This document shows, one piece after another, positions 7,617-13,890 of a stretch of 14,511 nt of DNA. Origin of the DNA: an uncultured Clostridia bacterium (lineage in GTDB: Bacteria; Bacillota; Clostridia; Christensenellales; UBA1242); the NCBI GenBank assembly GCA_947631485.1, contig CANRLJ010000008.1, positions 1 to 14,511 of the forward strand. Reading direction: 5' to 3'. Position 1 is the stretch's first letter; every line of letters begins with the position of its first letter. The notes below the pieces were generated by a model. It saw nothing but the letters and a program-made list of their open reading frames with translations, had not been told where the DNA came from and ran no database searches. Made by a program: the position numbers and the translations under genes.

Positions 7617-8253
7617 ATATCTCAAAAGTGTCAAGCGTGTTTGGAAAGATGTATTTTATTTCCTGAGAGTTGAGATAGTTTTCAATCTGTGATTTTTCAT
7701 ACATCATCATGCCTGTGTCTTGGTGTGCCACAATCAAAAGTTTTGCACCAACTTCCTTTGCTGTTTGGCAAGCACCCCAAAGATTCATGGAGGCATCAAA
7801 GGCGGTTATGTTTGCAAATATCACATCTGCCTTATAGTCATTTTTAAACCTTATTGTGTCACTTGTCACATACAGCCTTGTTTTTCCGTCATCAATGATA
7901 AATCCGACATTTTCTTTTATTTCGCCGGCTGGCAACATATAGCCGTGAATTGCTTTCACAACCTCAACCTTCACCTTTCCGATTTTTATTGTGTCCCCGG
8001 CGGCAACAACTTTTATTGGCAGGTCAGGGTTGAAAGACAGCACCTCTTTTGTGCTGTAAATTGGAACAGTCATCTGCCTTAATGCAATTGGGTTTAGGTG
8101 GTCGCTGTGCCTGTGGGTCACCAAGACGGCAGTTGCTTTTTTCCAACTGTCAAGAAACTTTTCTGTGTATTTTGTCATGCTTGGGTCAACTAAAATCTTT
8201 TGTCCCAGCGTTTCAATCATAATGCAACTTTGTGGAAATTTTGTTATTTTCAT
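7615..8253 (-). CDS. MBL-fold metal-dependent hydrolase (UlaG/UPF0173-like)
   Basis: A 212-residue metallo-beta-lactamase-fold hydrolase. The metal-binding signature THRHSDH is at residues 46-52, with further likely ligands at His103 (AIHGY), Asp132 (TSDT) and His177 (VAHQD). The short single-domain layout, the N-terminus KITKFPQSCIMIETLGQKILVDP and the absence of extra domains fit the UlaG/UPF0173 group rather than glyoxalase II or RNase J. The substrate cannot be predicted. The start has an AAGGAG site seven bases upstream. It is convergent with rpsI and divergent from spo0A. A TTGACT/TATTAT pair (8297-8302, 8273-8278) could be its promoter but would leave almost no leader. Confidence 0.88.
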   Translation of the reverse strand: MKITKFPQSCIMIETLGQKILVDPSMTKYTEKFLDSWKKATAVLVTHRHSDHLNPIALRQMTVPIYSTKEVLSFNPDLPIKVVAAGDTIKIGKVKVEVVKAIHGYMLPAGEIKENVGFIIDDGKTRLYVTSDTIRFKNDYKADVIFANITAFDASMNLWGACQTAKEVGAKLLIVAHQDTGMMMYEKSQIENYLNSQEIKYIFPNTLDTFEI

Positions 8254-8410
8254 AGATTCACTCCTTAAAAGAATAATAACATATAATATATTTCTCAGTC
8301 AAATTTTGGGCGGAACTTTTGATGCAAGGTCAAGCCAAATTTTGCTACAATCTGACTTTCAGTGCGTAAATTCTTGGATTTCTTGTAAGTTATTGGGCGA
8401 TTTGTCTTCT

Positions 8411-8437
8411 TTCGACACGTTTATTTTTCTTGCGACA
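8411..8437. promoter_or_regulatory. Two Spo0A-box-like sites upstream of spo0A
   Basis: TTCGACA at 8411-8417 is the exact reverse complement of the Spo0A-box consensus TGTCGAA. A second copy with one mismatch, TGCGACA, starts 20 bases later at 8431-8437, about two helical turns away on the same face. Both lie about 90-115 bases before the spo0A start codon, which suggests autoregulation as in Bacillus. No convincing sigma-A or sigma-H promoter was identified in this 270-base gap. Confidence 0.55.
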
Positions 8438-8525
8438 ATATCGTTCAATTTTCCATTTTAATTTTGCTTTGTTTTATGTTAATCTTTGTTTGTTTTGCAG
8501 AACACTTATCAAAAAGGAGATTATC

Positions 8526-9269
8526 ATGGAAAAAGTAAAAGAAAAAAGATTGCCTAAGATTTACATCGCTGACAACTCTGAGGACATTGTCAACTATTTT
8601 AAACAAAATGAAAATTTTGAGTTTGTGGGAACAAGTTGTGACGGAACAAAGGTTGTGGAAGAGGTCGTTGAACTTAAACCCGACATCCTGGTCTTGGAGG
8701 TTATGCTTGCTGGGCTTGACGGCTTTGCCGTTTTGGACAAGATTAAGGTTCTTAAAGAAAACATGCCAAAACTCTTCTTTGTGTCAAACCTCTCTCACAG
8801 CGGATTTGTCACAAAAGCCATCCAATCGGGGGCAAGTTATTTTATGGTTAAACCCGTTTCACCAGAAAACTTGGAGAACAGAATTTTGGAGGTGCTGAAC
8901 AATGGCCGTTCACAAAACGAAAACAAACAACTTGACGAAAAGATTTCAAACATTTTTATCAGCATTGGCATCCCTGCGCATATAAAAGGTTATCAGTTTC
9001 TTCGCGAGGCTGTGAAACTTGCAGTTGAAGAGCCTGAAATCATCGGCTCAATCACCAAAAAACTCTATCCAACCATTGCCGAGAGGTTTGAAACAAGTTC
9101 AAGCAAGGTTGAAAGAGGCATGCGCCATGCCATTGAAGTTGCGTGGAACAGGGGTAAAATAGAAAATATTAACAATATTTTCGGTTTAAAGATATATAAT
9201 AGAAATGAGAAGCCAACAAACGGCGAACTCATTGCCTTAATAGCCGACAAAATGATTATGGACGGCTGA
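8526..9269 (+). CDS. spo0A: Sporulation master regulator Spo0A with altered receiver site
   Basis: Spo0A is the response regulator that starts sporulation. The start is the ATG at 8526 with AGGAG six bases before it; the open frame extends upstream to a TTG at 8430 but that stretch is leader. The 247-residue product aligns over its full length with Bacillus Spo0A as I recall it. The effector domain is well kept: GIPAHIKGYQFLREAV (149-163), GSITKKLYP and the recognition-helix region SKVERGMRHAIEVAW (193-207). The receiver is altered: the phospho-acceptor Asp in VLDI is Glu58 (codon GAG), the acidic pair ADD is AD16-N17, and the MP after the acceptor is LA. Ser87 and Lys109 (of MVKP) are present. 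Spo0A-like boxes lie upstream. Confidence 0.95.
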   Translation: MEKVKEKRLPKIYIADNSEDIVNYFKQNENFEFVGTSCDGTKVVEEVVELKPDILVLEVMLAGLDGFAVLDKIKVLKENMPKLFFVSNLSHSGFVTKAIQSGASYFMVKPVSPENLENRILEVLNNGRSQNENKQLDEKISNIFISIGIPAHIKGYQFLREAVKLAVEEPEIIGSITKKLYPTIAERFETSSSKVERGMRHAIEVAWNRGKIENINNIFGLKIYNRNEKPTNGELIALIADKMIMDG

Positions 9270-9348
9270 AACTTCGGTCAGATTATGCATATTTTCACGA
9301 TCACGGCAAAAAAAATCCAAAATTTTTAAAAAATTTTTAGTTTAGGTA

Positions 9349-9377
9349 TTGAAATACAAAAATTGATGTGTTATAAT
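9349..9377 (+). promoter_or_regulatory. Promoter of the secreted protein gene
   Basis: TTGAAA (9349-9354) and a perfect TATAAT (9372-9377) are separated by 17 bases. Transcription would start near 9384, just before the AGGAGG site, so the leader is very short. The promoter position rules out the TTG at 9363 as a start codon. Confidence 0.75.
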
Positions 9378-9401
9378 AAAGGCAATTTAGGAGGTCATTT
9401 T

Positions 9402-11051
9402 ATGTCTAGAACACTTTCAAAAATCTTGGTTATATGTGCTTTGGTCGTAATTCTTCCACTCACAATCGTGGGCACGGCTTTTGCAGCATATTACTCAGTT
9501 GATGCAGTTGTAAACATCACCATCCAAATCGTTGGCGAAACCGCAGCAGAAGGCAGCACAACCGCTTTGGCAGGTGTGAGATACAATGGCAAAGATATGG
9601 AAGAAAATTTTGTTGTTAAAAGAAGCCACCTCGACACTGTAACTCTTCAGGCAGTGGGCGTTGGATATGACTTTTTGGGCTGGTATGAAGGCACTGCTGA
9701 GTCAGATGCAGAAGAACTTATTGCAGATGGCGAATCCATTGGAGAAGGCTCTGCAGAACTGACTTTTGATATGAAGGCAGAAAAATCATATGTTGCAGTG
9801 TTCCAAGTTGTTAAATATAAAGTTGCTTGGCATTACGTAACAACTCCTGACAACGGACTTGATCAAGATGTTCAGTCAGTTGAACCAAATGGCGTTGCTT
9901 CAAGCACAACCTATGTTTATGGCGCAGAATTGCCAACACTCAGTGAAGACGGCGTTACAGGTTATTATGGACATAAAAATGGTGCATGGTGCATGTATAA
10001 TGTTGATGGCGGAATCGACAAGACCGCACACTATGCACGTGCAGAATTCAATGTAGCACCAGAAGAAAGAGAAAATATCACTCTTACTTATGACTGGGTT
10101 AAACAAGGAGTTGTAAGAGTCAACTATTACAACTACGCTGACCGCACAAACCCAAGCCGTGTTGCTTTGGCAGTTGATGAAGTTACAAAGGCAACAGCAA
10201 ACGAATACAACTATGCAACAAGTTTTGCAGCAAAAAGTATCGAGGCAGAAGCCGGCTATCATTGGACCACTTTCCACAGATACAACGGAAGAGATCTTGC
10301 AACAGTTGAAGCAGAAGATTTGTCAAAATCTGAAGTTGGTGAATCAGTCGACATCTTTGTAAACAGAGATTATGTAACATACAAAGCATCCATCACAGCA
10401 TCTGAGGCTGCAGAAGAGTATACAGGAGCAAACAACATCGAGTTTAAAGTAAACGAAGTTCAAAACGCTCAAACCTTGTTTGCAGATTTCTTCAATGAAG
10501 ACAAATACGAGAAAGTTTACTCATTTTATGAACTGCAAGGAATCAAAGTTGGAAGCGGAAGCTTAATTGAAAGCACAAACGCAAACGCTTTGAGCACAGC
10601 CTTGACAAGTTTCATAAACGAACACAAAAATGAAACAGCAACACTTGAATTCACAGCATCATTTAGAACAGAATTCACAATTTCAGTCACAGATAATGTG
10701 AAATTCTCATCAACAGATGAAGCACACCTTGATAATAATCCAGAAGTTTATACAGAACAAAAAACTCAACTTCAGGAGAAAAACCTCTCAGCAGCAGTTG
10801 CCACAACCAAGACACTTGAAGAATACTTTGAATTAAAAGAAATTGGCAACCTTTATGACAGCAATGGAGATGGAAGACAAGAAGTTCAATTCTGGGCAGT
10901 TAAGGTTAATGATGAAACAATCACAGGACTTACTTTGAGCAGCACAATCAATGACCTCATTGAAAAGGTTCAAGGCACTCTGAAGGCACAAGACGGAAAG
11001 TTCACAGTTCAATCTTTGGAAGTTGTATTTGAAATTAAACCTGCAGAGTAA
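9402..11051 (+). CDS. Secreted InlB-B-repeat-like surface protein
   Basis: The ATG at 9402 follows AGGAGG by seven bases and begins a classic signal peptide: a basic MSRTLSK, a hydrophobic core, and TAFA with predicted cleavage after Ala28. The mature part (about 520 residues) is rich in Ala, Glu, Thr and Val, acidic and predicted beta. It contains FLGWYEG (91-97), the hallmark of InlB B-type (Listeria-Bacteroides) repeats, and an EF-hand-like loop DSNGDGRQE near the C-terminus. There is no LPXTG sorting signal, C-terminal membrane helix or S-layer domain, so how it stays on the cell is not evident; it may be released. It has its own promoter. Exact function unknown. Confidence 0.82.
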   Translation: MSRTLSKILVICALVVILPLTIVGTAFAAYYSVDAVVNITIQIVGETAAEGSTTALAGVRYNGKDMEENFVVKRSHLDTVTLQAVGVGYDFLGWYEGTAESDAEELIADGESIGEGSAELTFDMKAEKSYVAVFQVVKYKVAWHYVTTPDNGLDQDVQSVEPNGVASSTTYVYGAELPTLSEDGVTGYYGHKNGAWCMYNVDGGIDKTAHYARAEFNVAPEERENITLTYDWVKQGVVRVNYYNYADRTNPSRVALAVDEVTKATANEYNYATSFAAKSIEAEAGYHWTTFHRYNGRDLATVEAEDLSKSEVGESVDIFVNRDYVTYKASITASEAAEEYTGANNIEFKVNEVQNAQTLFADFFNEDKYEKVYSFYELQGIKVGSGSLIESTNANALSTALTSFINEHKNETATLEFTASFRTEFTISVTDNVKFSSTDEAHLDNNPEVYTEQKTQLQEKNLSAAVATTKTLEEYFELKEIGNLYDSNGDGRQEVQFWAVKVNDETITGLTLSSTINDLIEKVQGTLKAQDGKFTVQSLEVVFEIKPAE

Positions 11052-11081
11052 AAAAATATTTTTGAAAATTGATAAATTTTG

Positions 11082-11111
11082 TTGACACAGACCTTCTAGG
11101 TGTGATACACT
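11082..11111 (+). promoter_or_regulatory. Candidate promoter of tRNA-Val
   Basis: A perfect TTGACA (11082-11087) is followed after 18 bases by TACACT (11106-11111). The predicted start is just before the tRNA. Most of the spacer is one arm of a near-perfect palindrome (11090-11120). Confidence 0.5.
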
Positions 11112-11120
11112 TAGAAGGTC
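11090..11120. repeat. Near-perfect 14-bp inverted repeat overlapping the tRNA promoter
   Basis: GACCTTCTAGGTGT (11090-11103) and ACACTTAGAAGGTC (11107-11120) pair with one G-U and a 3-base loop. It spans the spacer and -10 of the tRNA promoter. It could be the terminator of the upstream surface-protein gene, though only a weak T-tract follows, or a protein-binding dyad. Confidence 0.6.
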
Positions 11121-11127
11121 TTATCAC

Positions 11128-11203
11128 GGGAGTTTAGCTCAGCTGGTAGAGTACCTGCCTTACAAGCAGAGGGTCATAGGTTCGAGCCCTATAACTCCCA
11201 CCA
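11128..11203 (+). tRNA. tRNA-Val (anticodon UAC), CCA encoded
   Basis: A complete 76-base cloverleaf: acceptor stem GGGAGTT/AACTCCC (11128-11134 with 11193-11199), D-arm GCTC..GAGT, anticodon loop CTTACAA with anticodon TAC at 11161-11163, T-arm with GGTTCGAGCCC, discriminator A and an encoded CCA end. It reads valine GUA codons. An integrase gene starts about 100 bases downstream on the opposite strand, which makes the tRNA 3' end a likely integration target. Confidence 0.96.
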
Positions 11204-11215
11204 ATAGTGGTTTGA

Positions 11216-11251
11216 GAACACAACATACACAATATGTTGTGTTCTTTTTTT
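11216..11251 (+). terminator. Terminator of tRNA-Val
   Basis: A perfect 12-bp stem (11216-11227 with 11233-11244, GAACACAACATA and its complement) with a 5-base loop and seven T residues. It begins 13 bases after the tRNA. Because the A-rich left side is poor, it acts mainly in the plus direction. Confidence 0.9.
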
Positions 11252-11285
11252 GTAAAATTTTGGTTTGTGCAAATTTTGTGACGAA

Positions 11286-11309
11286 ATTCTAGTCAAAATT
11301 CTAGTCAAA
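11286..11309. repeat. Tandem 12-mer duplication at the integrase stop codon
   Basis: ATTCTAGTCAAA occurs twice back to back (11286-11297, 11298-11309). The right copy contains the integrase stop codon and its last codons (Phe-Asp-stop); the left copy repeats Phe-Asp-stop beyond the end of the gene. Confidence 0.85.
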
Positions 11310-12302
11310 CTTAGGGTATAAATCGCCGTAAATTAGGCGCAATTTGCGCTCTGGTATGATTTCCTTTATGTTTGTGTAGATGTTATTTGTCGTCACAATC
11401 GAACTGTGGCCAAGTTGCATTTGGCGATATTTGTCGCTCGCACCAAGGAAGAAAAGGTTTGCAGAACATGTGTGACGCAAATTGTGCAGACTCTTTTTTT
11501 CAATTCCTAGGCTCTTAAATATGTCAGAAATCACTTTTGTAGGGTATTTGATTCCAAATTGAAACGTGTTGGACGACATATTCTTCTTCAAAAACTCTAT
11601 GAAGGCAGAGGTGACCGGCACATATCTATCGGCTCGCTTCGTCTTTGTTCCGTGAACGTGCAAAAGTTTTTTCCTTTCATCAATGTCTGTAGCAAGGTTG
11701 AATCGTAATGTTTCTTCTCTACGGCTGCCAACAATGATTGAGAAAATTGCAAACGTGTAAATCTTTTTATGCTTGATGGCCTTCAGAAACCGCAACTGTT
11801 CCAGAAAGGTGAGTGGAGTGCGCTCTTGCACATCATCACGCAGAGGTTTGTCAATGCCGAGCGTCACATCACGTTTAATTTTTCCAGTCGCATAGGCTTT
11901 TCTCAAGACTCTGTTCGTCTTTTGGAACAAAATTTCTTGCGTTCTGCCTTTTTCAACTTTGGCCAAAAACTTTTGAACCAATTCCGGTGTGACATTTTCT
12001 AAGTAGATGTTTTGGAAAAATGGAACAAAGTAGTTTGCCCTTTGTGAAAACCAAGAACTGAGTTCCTTTGGGGAAATCTTTTTTGTTTTGACAAAGTTTT
12101 CAATATAAAAATCAAAATACTGAACAAACGTTAATTTTCTTGAGTTTATGGTTTTGACCGTCCTTACTTGTCGAGGGATGATGTTTGGAATCTTCTCCAA
12201 GAGTGCCCGGTATGTTCCTGCAATGGCATAATACAACACGCCGTTCTCCATCTTGGAATATTGCCAGCGACCGTCAGGGCGTCTGTAACAATTTTTTTTC
12301 AT
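11301..12302 (-). CDS. Tyrosine recombinase/integrase
   Basis: A 333-residue phage/ICE-type integrase that would insert and excise the element. The start is taken at 12302 because an AAAAGGAG site lies eight bases upstream and the conserved arm-binding domain begins there (KKNCYRRPDGRW, AP2-like). Residues ~55-140 form the core-binding (SAM-like) domain. The catalytic domain has Arg194 in GSRREE, Lys220/222 in GTKTKR, His273 and Arg276 in HNLRHT, His299 in LGHS and the nucleophile Tyr309 in NNIYTNI, so it looks active. The frame is open a further 40 residues upstream, but that part belongs to a separate small ORF. The gene's 3' end faces tRNA-Val. Confidence 0.93.
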   Translation of the reverse strand: MKKNCYRRPDGRWQYSKMENGVLYYAIAGTYRALLEKIPNIIPRQVRTVKTINSRKLTFVQYFDFYIENFVKTKKISPKELSSWFSQRANYFVPFFQNIYLENVTPELVQKFLAKVEKGRTQEILFQKTNRVLRKAYATGKIKRDVTLGIDKPLRDDVQERTPLTFLEQLRFLKAIKHKKIYTFAIFSIIVGSRREETLRFNLATDIDERKKLLHVHGTKTKRADRYVPVTSAFIEFLKKNMSSNTFQFGIKYPTKVISDIFKSLGIEKKSLHNLRHTCSANLFFLGASDKYRQMQLGHSSIVTTNNIYTNIKEIIPERKLRLIYGDLYPKFD

Positions 12303-12507
12303 AGTGCTATCTCCTTTTAAATTTTCTGAAGCTAGCACTTTTTGACTGTTTATGACTGTAATTTTGTTGCGCTCGATTTGATAGTTTGCTTCCAGACCCA
12401 TGAGGTGGCCAATCATTATCAAAGTCTTGCGCTTGTTTTCTGTGCAAATTGAAATTACACTTTTGTCGTGCTCAACGCACTCTTCTAAATTTTTTTAGTT
12501 CTTCCAT
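12303..12507 (-). pseudogene. Frameshifted small ORF upstream of the integrase
   Basis: An ATG at 12507 with AGGAG eight bases upstream (12516-12520) starts MEELKKFRRVR and stops after 11 codons at 12472. The frame switches at a run of seven A (12490-12496 on the minus strand): with one A fewer, translation continues as MEELKNLEECVEHDKS and onward for about 65 residues and runs in frame into the integrase start. The downstream part (ICTENKRKTLIMIGHLMGLEANY and so on) reads like a genuine small protein. It may be a mutated gene, a site of transcriptional slippage, or a sequence error. I do not recognise the family. Confidence 0.5.
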
Positions 12508-12616
12508 AAATTTTTCTCCTTTTTGTTTTATTTGGCATATTTTGTGGTTATTTTTCTTTATTTTGCATATACTTGTTCTAGGTCAACAAAAAATTTTGAA
12601 AATTTTTTAAAAAGTG

Positions 12617-12646
12617 TTGACTTTGATTATTGTGTTGTGTTAAAAT
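12617..12646 (+). promoter_or_regulatory. Promoter of the candidate small RNA
   Basis: TTGACT (12617-12622) and TAAAAT (12641-12646) are separated by 18 bases, on the plus strand, opposite to every gene around it. The predicted start is near 12653. The motif TTGATTATTGT in the spacer (12623-12633) recurs at 12703-12713. Confidence 0.55.
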
Positions 12647-12652
12647 ATAACC

Positions 12653-12747
12653 AGATGAAAAGAGAATCACCTCCTTTTCACAAATGACTATGGTTTGTTC
12701 TTTTGATTATTGTTTGTTATAAAGTCCTACTTCGGTAGGGCTTTTTT
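12653..12747 (+). ncRNA. Candidate small RNA with an anti-Shine-Dalgarno loop
   Basis: Between a plus-strand promoter and a terminator lies a unit of about 95 bases. It begins with a 7-bp hairpin (TGAAAAG 12656-12662 with CTTTTCA 12674-12680) whose 11-base loop AGAATCACCTC displays the anti-Shine-Dalgarno core. The exact string ATCACCTCCTTT (12666-12677) equals the 3' end of bacterial 16S rRNA. An unstructured U-rich linker follows, then a terminator hairpin. The only ORF is 10 codons (MKRESPPFHK) with no ribosome binding site. The layout resembles Gram-positive small RNAs that use C-rich loops to block ribosome binding sites. Expression is unproven. Confidence 0.45.
12721..12747. terminator. 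UUCG-loop terminator
   Basis: AAAGTCCTAC (12721-12730) pairs with GTAGGGCTTT (12735-12744) with one G-U pair, closed by a TTCG tetraloop and followed by a T-run to 12747. It ends the candidate small RNA on the plus strand. It may also serve the DUF3825-like gene on the minus strand, whose stop codon overlaps it, but the minus-side T-tract is weaker. Confidence 0.85.
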
Positions 12748-13534
12748 ATCTGGTAAGCCAATTAGTTTCTGGTTTAGATATCAATCTTGCGTTACTATAA
12801 GCCATATCCAAAGTTAGACAAGTGTGTCCTGTATAATATTGCCCATGCTTTTCTACGGCGAGGACAATATCTGTTGTTTCGTTGTCATGTAGGCAAAGGG
12901 GTAGTAGGAACTGCATTCTATTCTTGTAATATTGTGGAACAGCAATTTTGTAGTTCAGTTCTAATTTCTTCTTTAAAATTTCGACAGCACCTTGAAAAGC
13001 AAGCAATAGTGCTGGATTGTCTTGCATATCCGCAGGCAGTCTTTTTTTATTTTCTTCATCTTCAAGAATGTGGTCTATATTTATCATTAGCGGAAGCCTT
13101 GTGTCAAAAAGCAAATCAGAAAGAGAAGATATATATTCGGCCTTTTTTGGTTTCTGTTCAAATCTAGATACCTCTAAACTAGATTCCTTAAAAAATCCAA
13201 CACAGTAATATGGCTGTTGTGTTTCCCGGGCACTTTTTTTGAAAAGCATATAAATTCGCTCATAATTTTTTGTCATCAAACCCGTGTTTATAAGCACACA
13301 ATTATTCTTAAAAACGATAAAGTTAGAGTCGTTGTTCTCGTTATACAGTTGAGCTAGTCTCTTGAAAGTAAAAACTATGTAGTTAAATAAAATGGGGCTT
13401 TCAGTTGTATCTTTAGATTTTGAAATGCGTTCCCAGTTTTCTGCTTGTGCTAGTTCTTTTAAGTTTTTTAACAAATCTAATCGAACATAAGCAAAGTCCA
13501 ACAATTCAGTTGTTATAGTATTTTTGTTTTCCAT
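12746..13534 (-). CDS. DUF3825-like protein
   Basis: A 262-residue soluble protein whose C-terminal third matches DUF3825 as I remember it: PQYY (200-203), LLPL (210-213), a Tyr-Thr-Gly stretch, TLDMAY (241-246), NAR (248-250) and a final Trp259. The N-terminal part is helical and the middle contains a VLINTGLMTKNYERIYMLF block also typical of the family. The molecular function of the family is unknown to me. The ATG at 13534 shares its A with the TAA stop of the HTH gene before it, and a GGAAGG-type site precedes it, so it is translationally coupled to the regulator array and probably controlled by it. It is the last gene of that operon. Confidence 0.65.
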   Translation of the reverse strand: MENKNTITTELLDFAYVRLDLLKNLKELAQAENWERISKSKDTTESPILFNYIVFTFKRLAQLYNENNDSNFIVFKNNCVLINTGLMTKNYERIYMLFKKSARETQQPYYCVGFFKESSLEVSRFEQKPKKAEYISSLSDLLFDTRLPLMINIDHILEDEENKKRLPADMQDNPALLLAFQGAVEILKKKLELNYKIAVPQYYKNRMQFLLPLCLHDNETTDIVLAVEKHGQYYTGHTCLTLDMAYSNARLISKPETNWLTR

Positions 13535-13881
13535 TATTCACCTTCCTTTTTGATTAAATCTTCGAGTGGAACTCCGACAACAGTTCCAAACATGCCCTTC
13601 AGAACATTGAGTTGGTCATCATTGAGTTTTTGTATATAGCCGATAATCTCTCTCTGCAGGGGAGTGAAACTATCCAGGTGCAGCACATTTTTAGTCTGGT
13701 GGCCAAGCAAATAATCGATTGAGCAACCAAAATAGTCGGCAAGTTTAAACATGATTTCTGGCGGTGGATTTACTTTTCCCAACTCGTAGTAACCATAATT
13801 GGCCTGTGGAATTCCTAAATCTTTTGCTAATTGACGTTGAGTCAAACCATTGTTTCGCCTTAAAATCTTTAAATTATTCAT
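13534..13881 (-). CDS. XRE-family HTH regulator, copy nearest DUF3825 gene
   Basis: A 115-residue Cro/C1-type repressor. The helix-turn-helix spans about residues 14-34 (TQRQLAKDLGIPQANYGYYE), followed by KLADYFGCSIDYLLG (46-60), the usual end of this fold. Residues 62-115 form a small C-terminal domain of unknown role. The C-terminal half, including 50-77, is identical to the next copy upstream, whereas the recognition helix differs, so the two should bind different operators. The start has an AGGGGG site five bases upstream. The stop overlaps the DUF3825-like start codon by one base. Confidence 0.92.
   Translation of the reverse strand: MNNLKILRRNNGLTQRQLAKDLGIPQANYGYYELGKVNPPPEIMFKLADYFGCSIDYLLGHQTKNVLHLDSFTPLQREIIGYIQKLNDDQLNVLKGMFGTVVGVPLEDLIKKEGE
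13604..13740 (-). repeat. Duplicated C-terminal segment, copy A
   Basis: This segment is nearly identical to 13958-14094 at a constant offset of 354 bases with no indels. Runs of exact identity cover 13604-13640 (37 bases) and 13706-13740 (35 bases). It encodes the end of the HTH fold and the C-terminal domain of the regulator. Confidence 0.9.
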
Positions 13882-13890
13882 AAAATCCCC

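Noticed and set aside
8430..8525. N-terminal extension of Spo0A from a TTG
   Set aside because: The extension has no ribosome binding site and no homology to the family; an AGGAG site and the conserved N-terminus fix the ATG at 8526.
9309..9340. A/T palindromic stretch after spo0A as a terminator
   Set aside because: It is only A/T runs with almost no loop, so a stable terminator hairpin is not convincing.
9363..9401. Upstream TTG start for the secreted protein
   Set aside because: The perfect -10 element lies inside this stretch, and the signal peptide and AGGAGG site mark 9402 as the start.
12303..12422. 40-residue N-terminal extension of the integrase
   Set aside because: The conserved arm-binding domain and a good ribosome binding site begin at 12302; the extension belongs to the frameshifted small ORF.
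12666..12678. Perfect Shine-Dalgarno sequence on the minus strand
   Set aside because: No ATG, GTG or TTG lies at a usable distance downstream on that strand, so a ribosome binding role there is unlikely; the plus-strand reading is preferred.
12623..12713. Repeated TTGATTATTGT as a CRISPR or iteron array
   Set aside because: There are only two copies, 80 bases apart; no regular repeat-spacer pattern exists here or elsewhere in the window.
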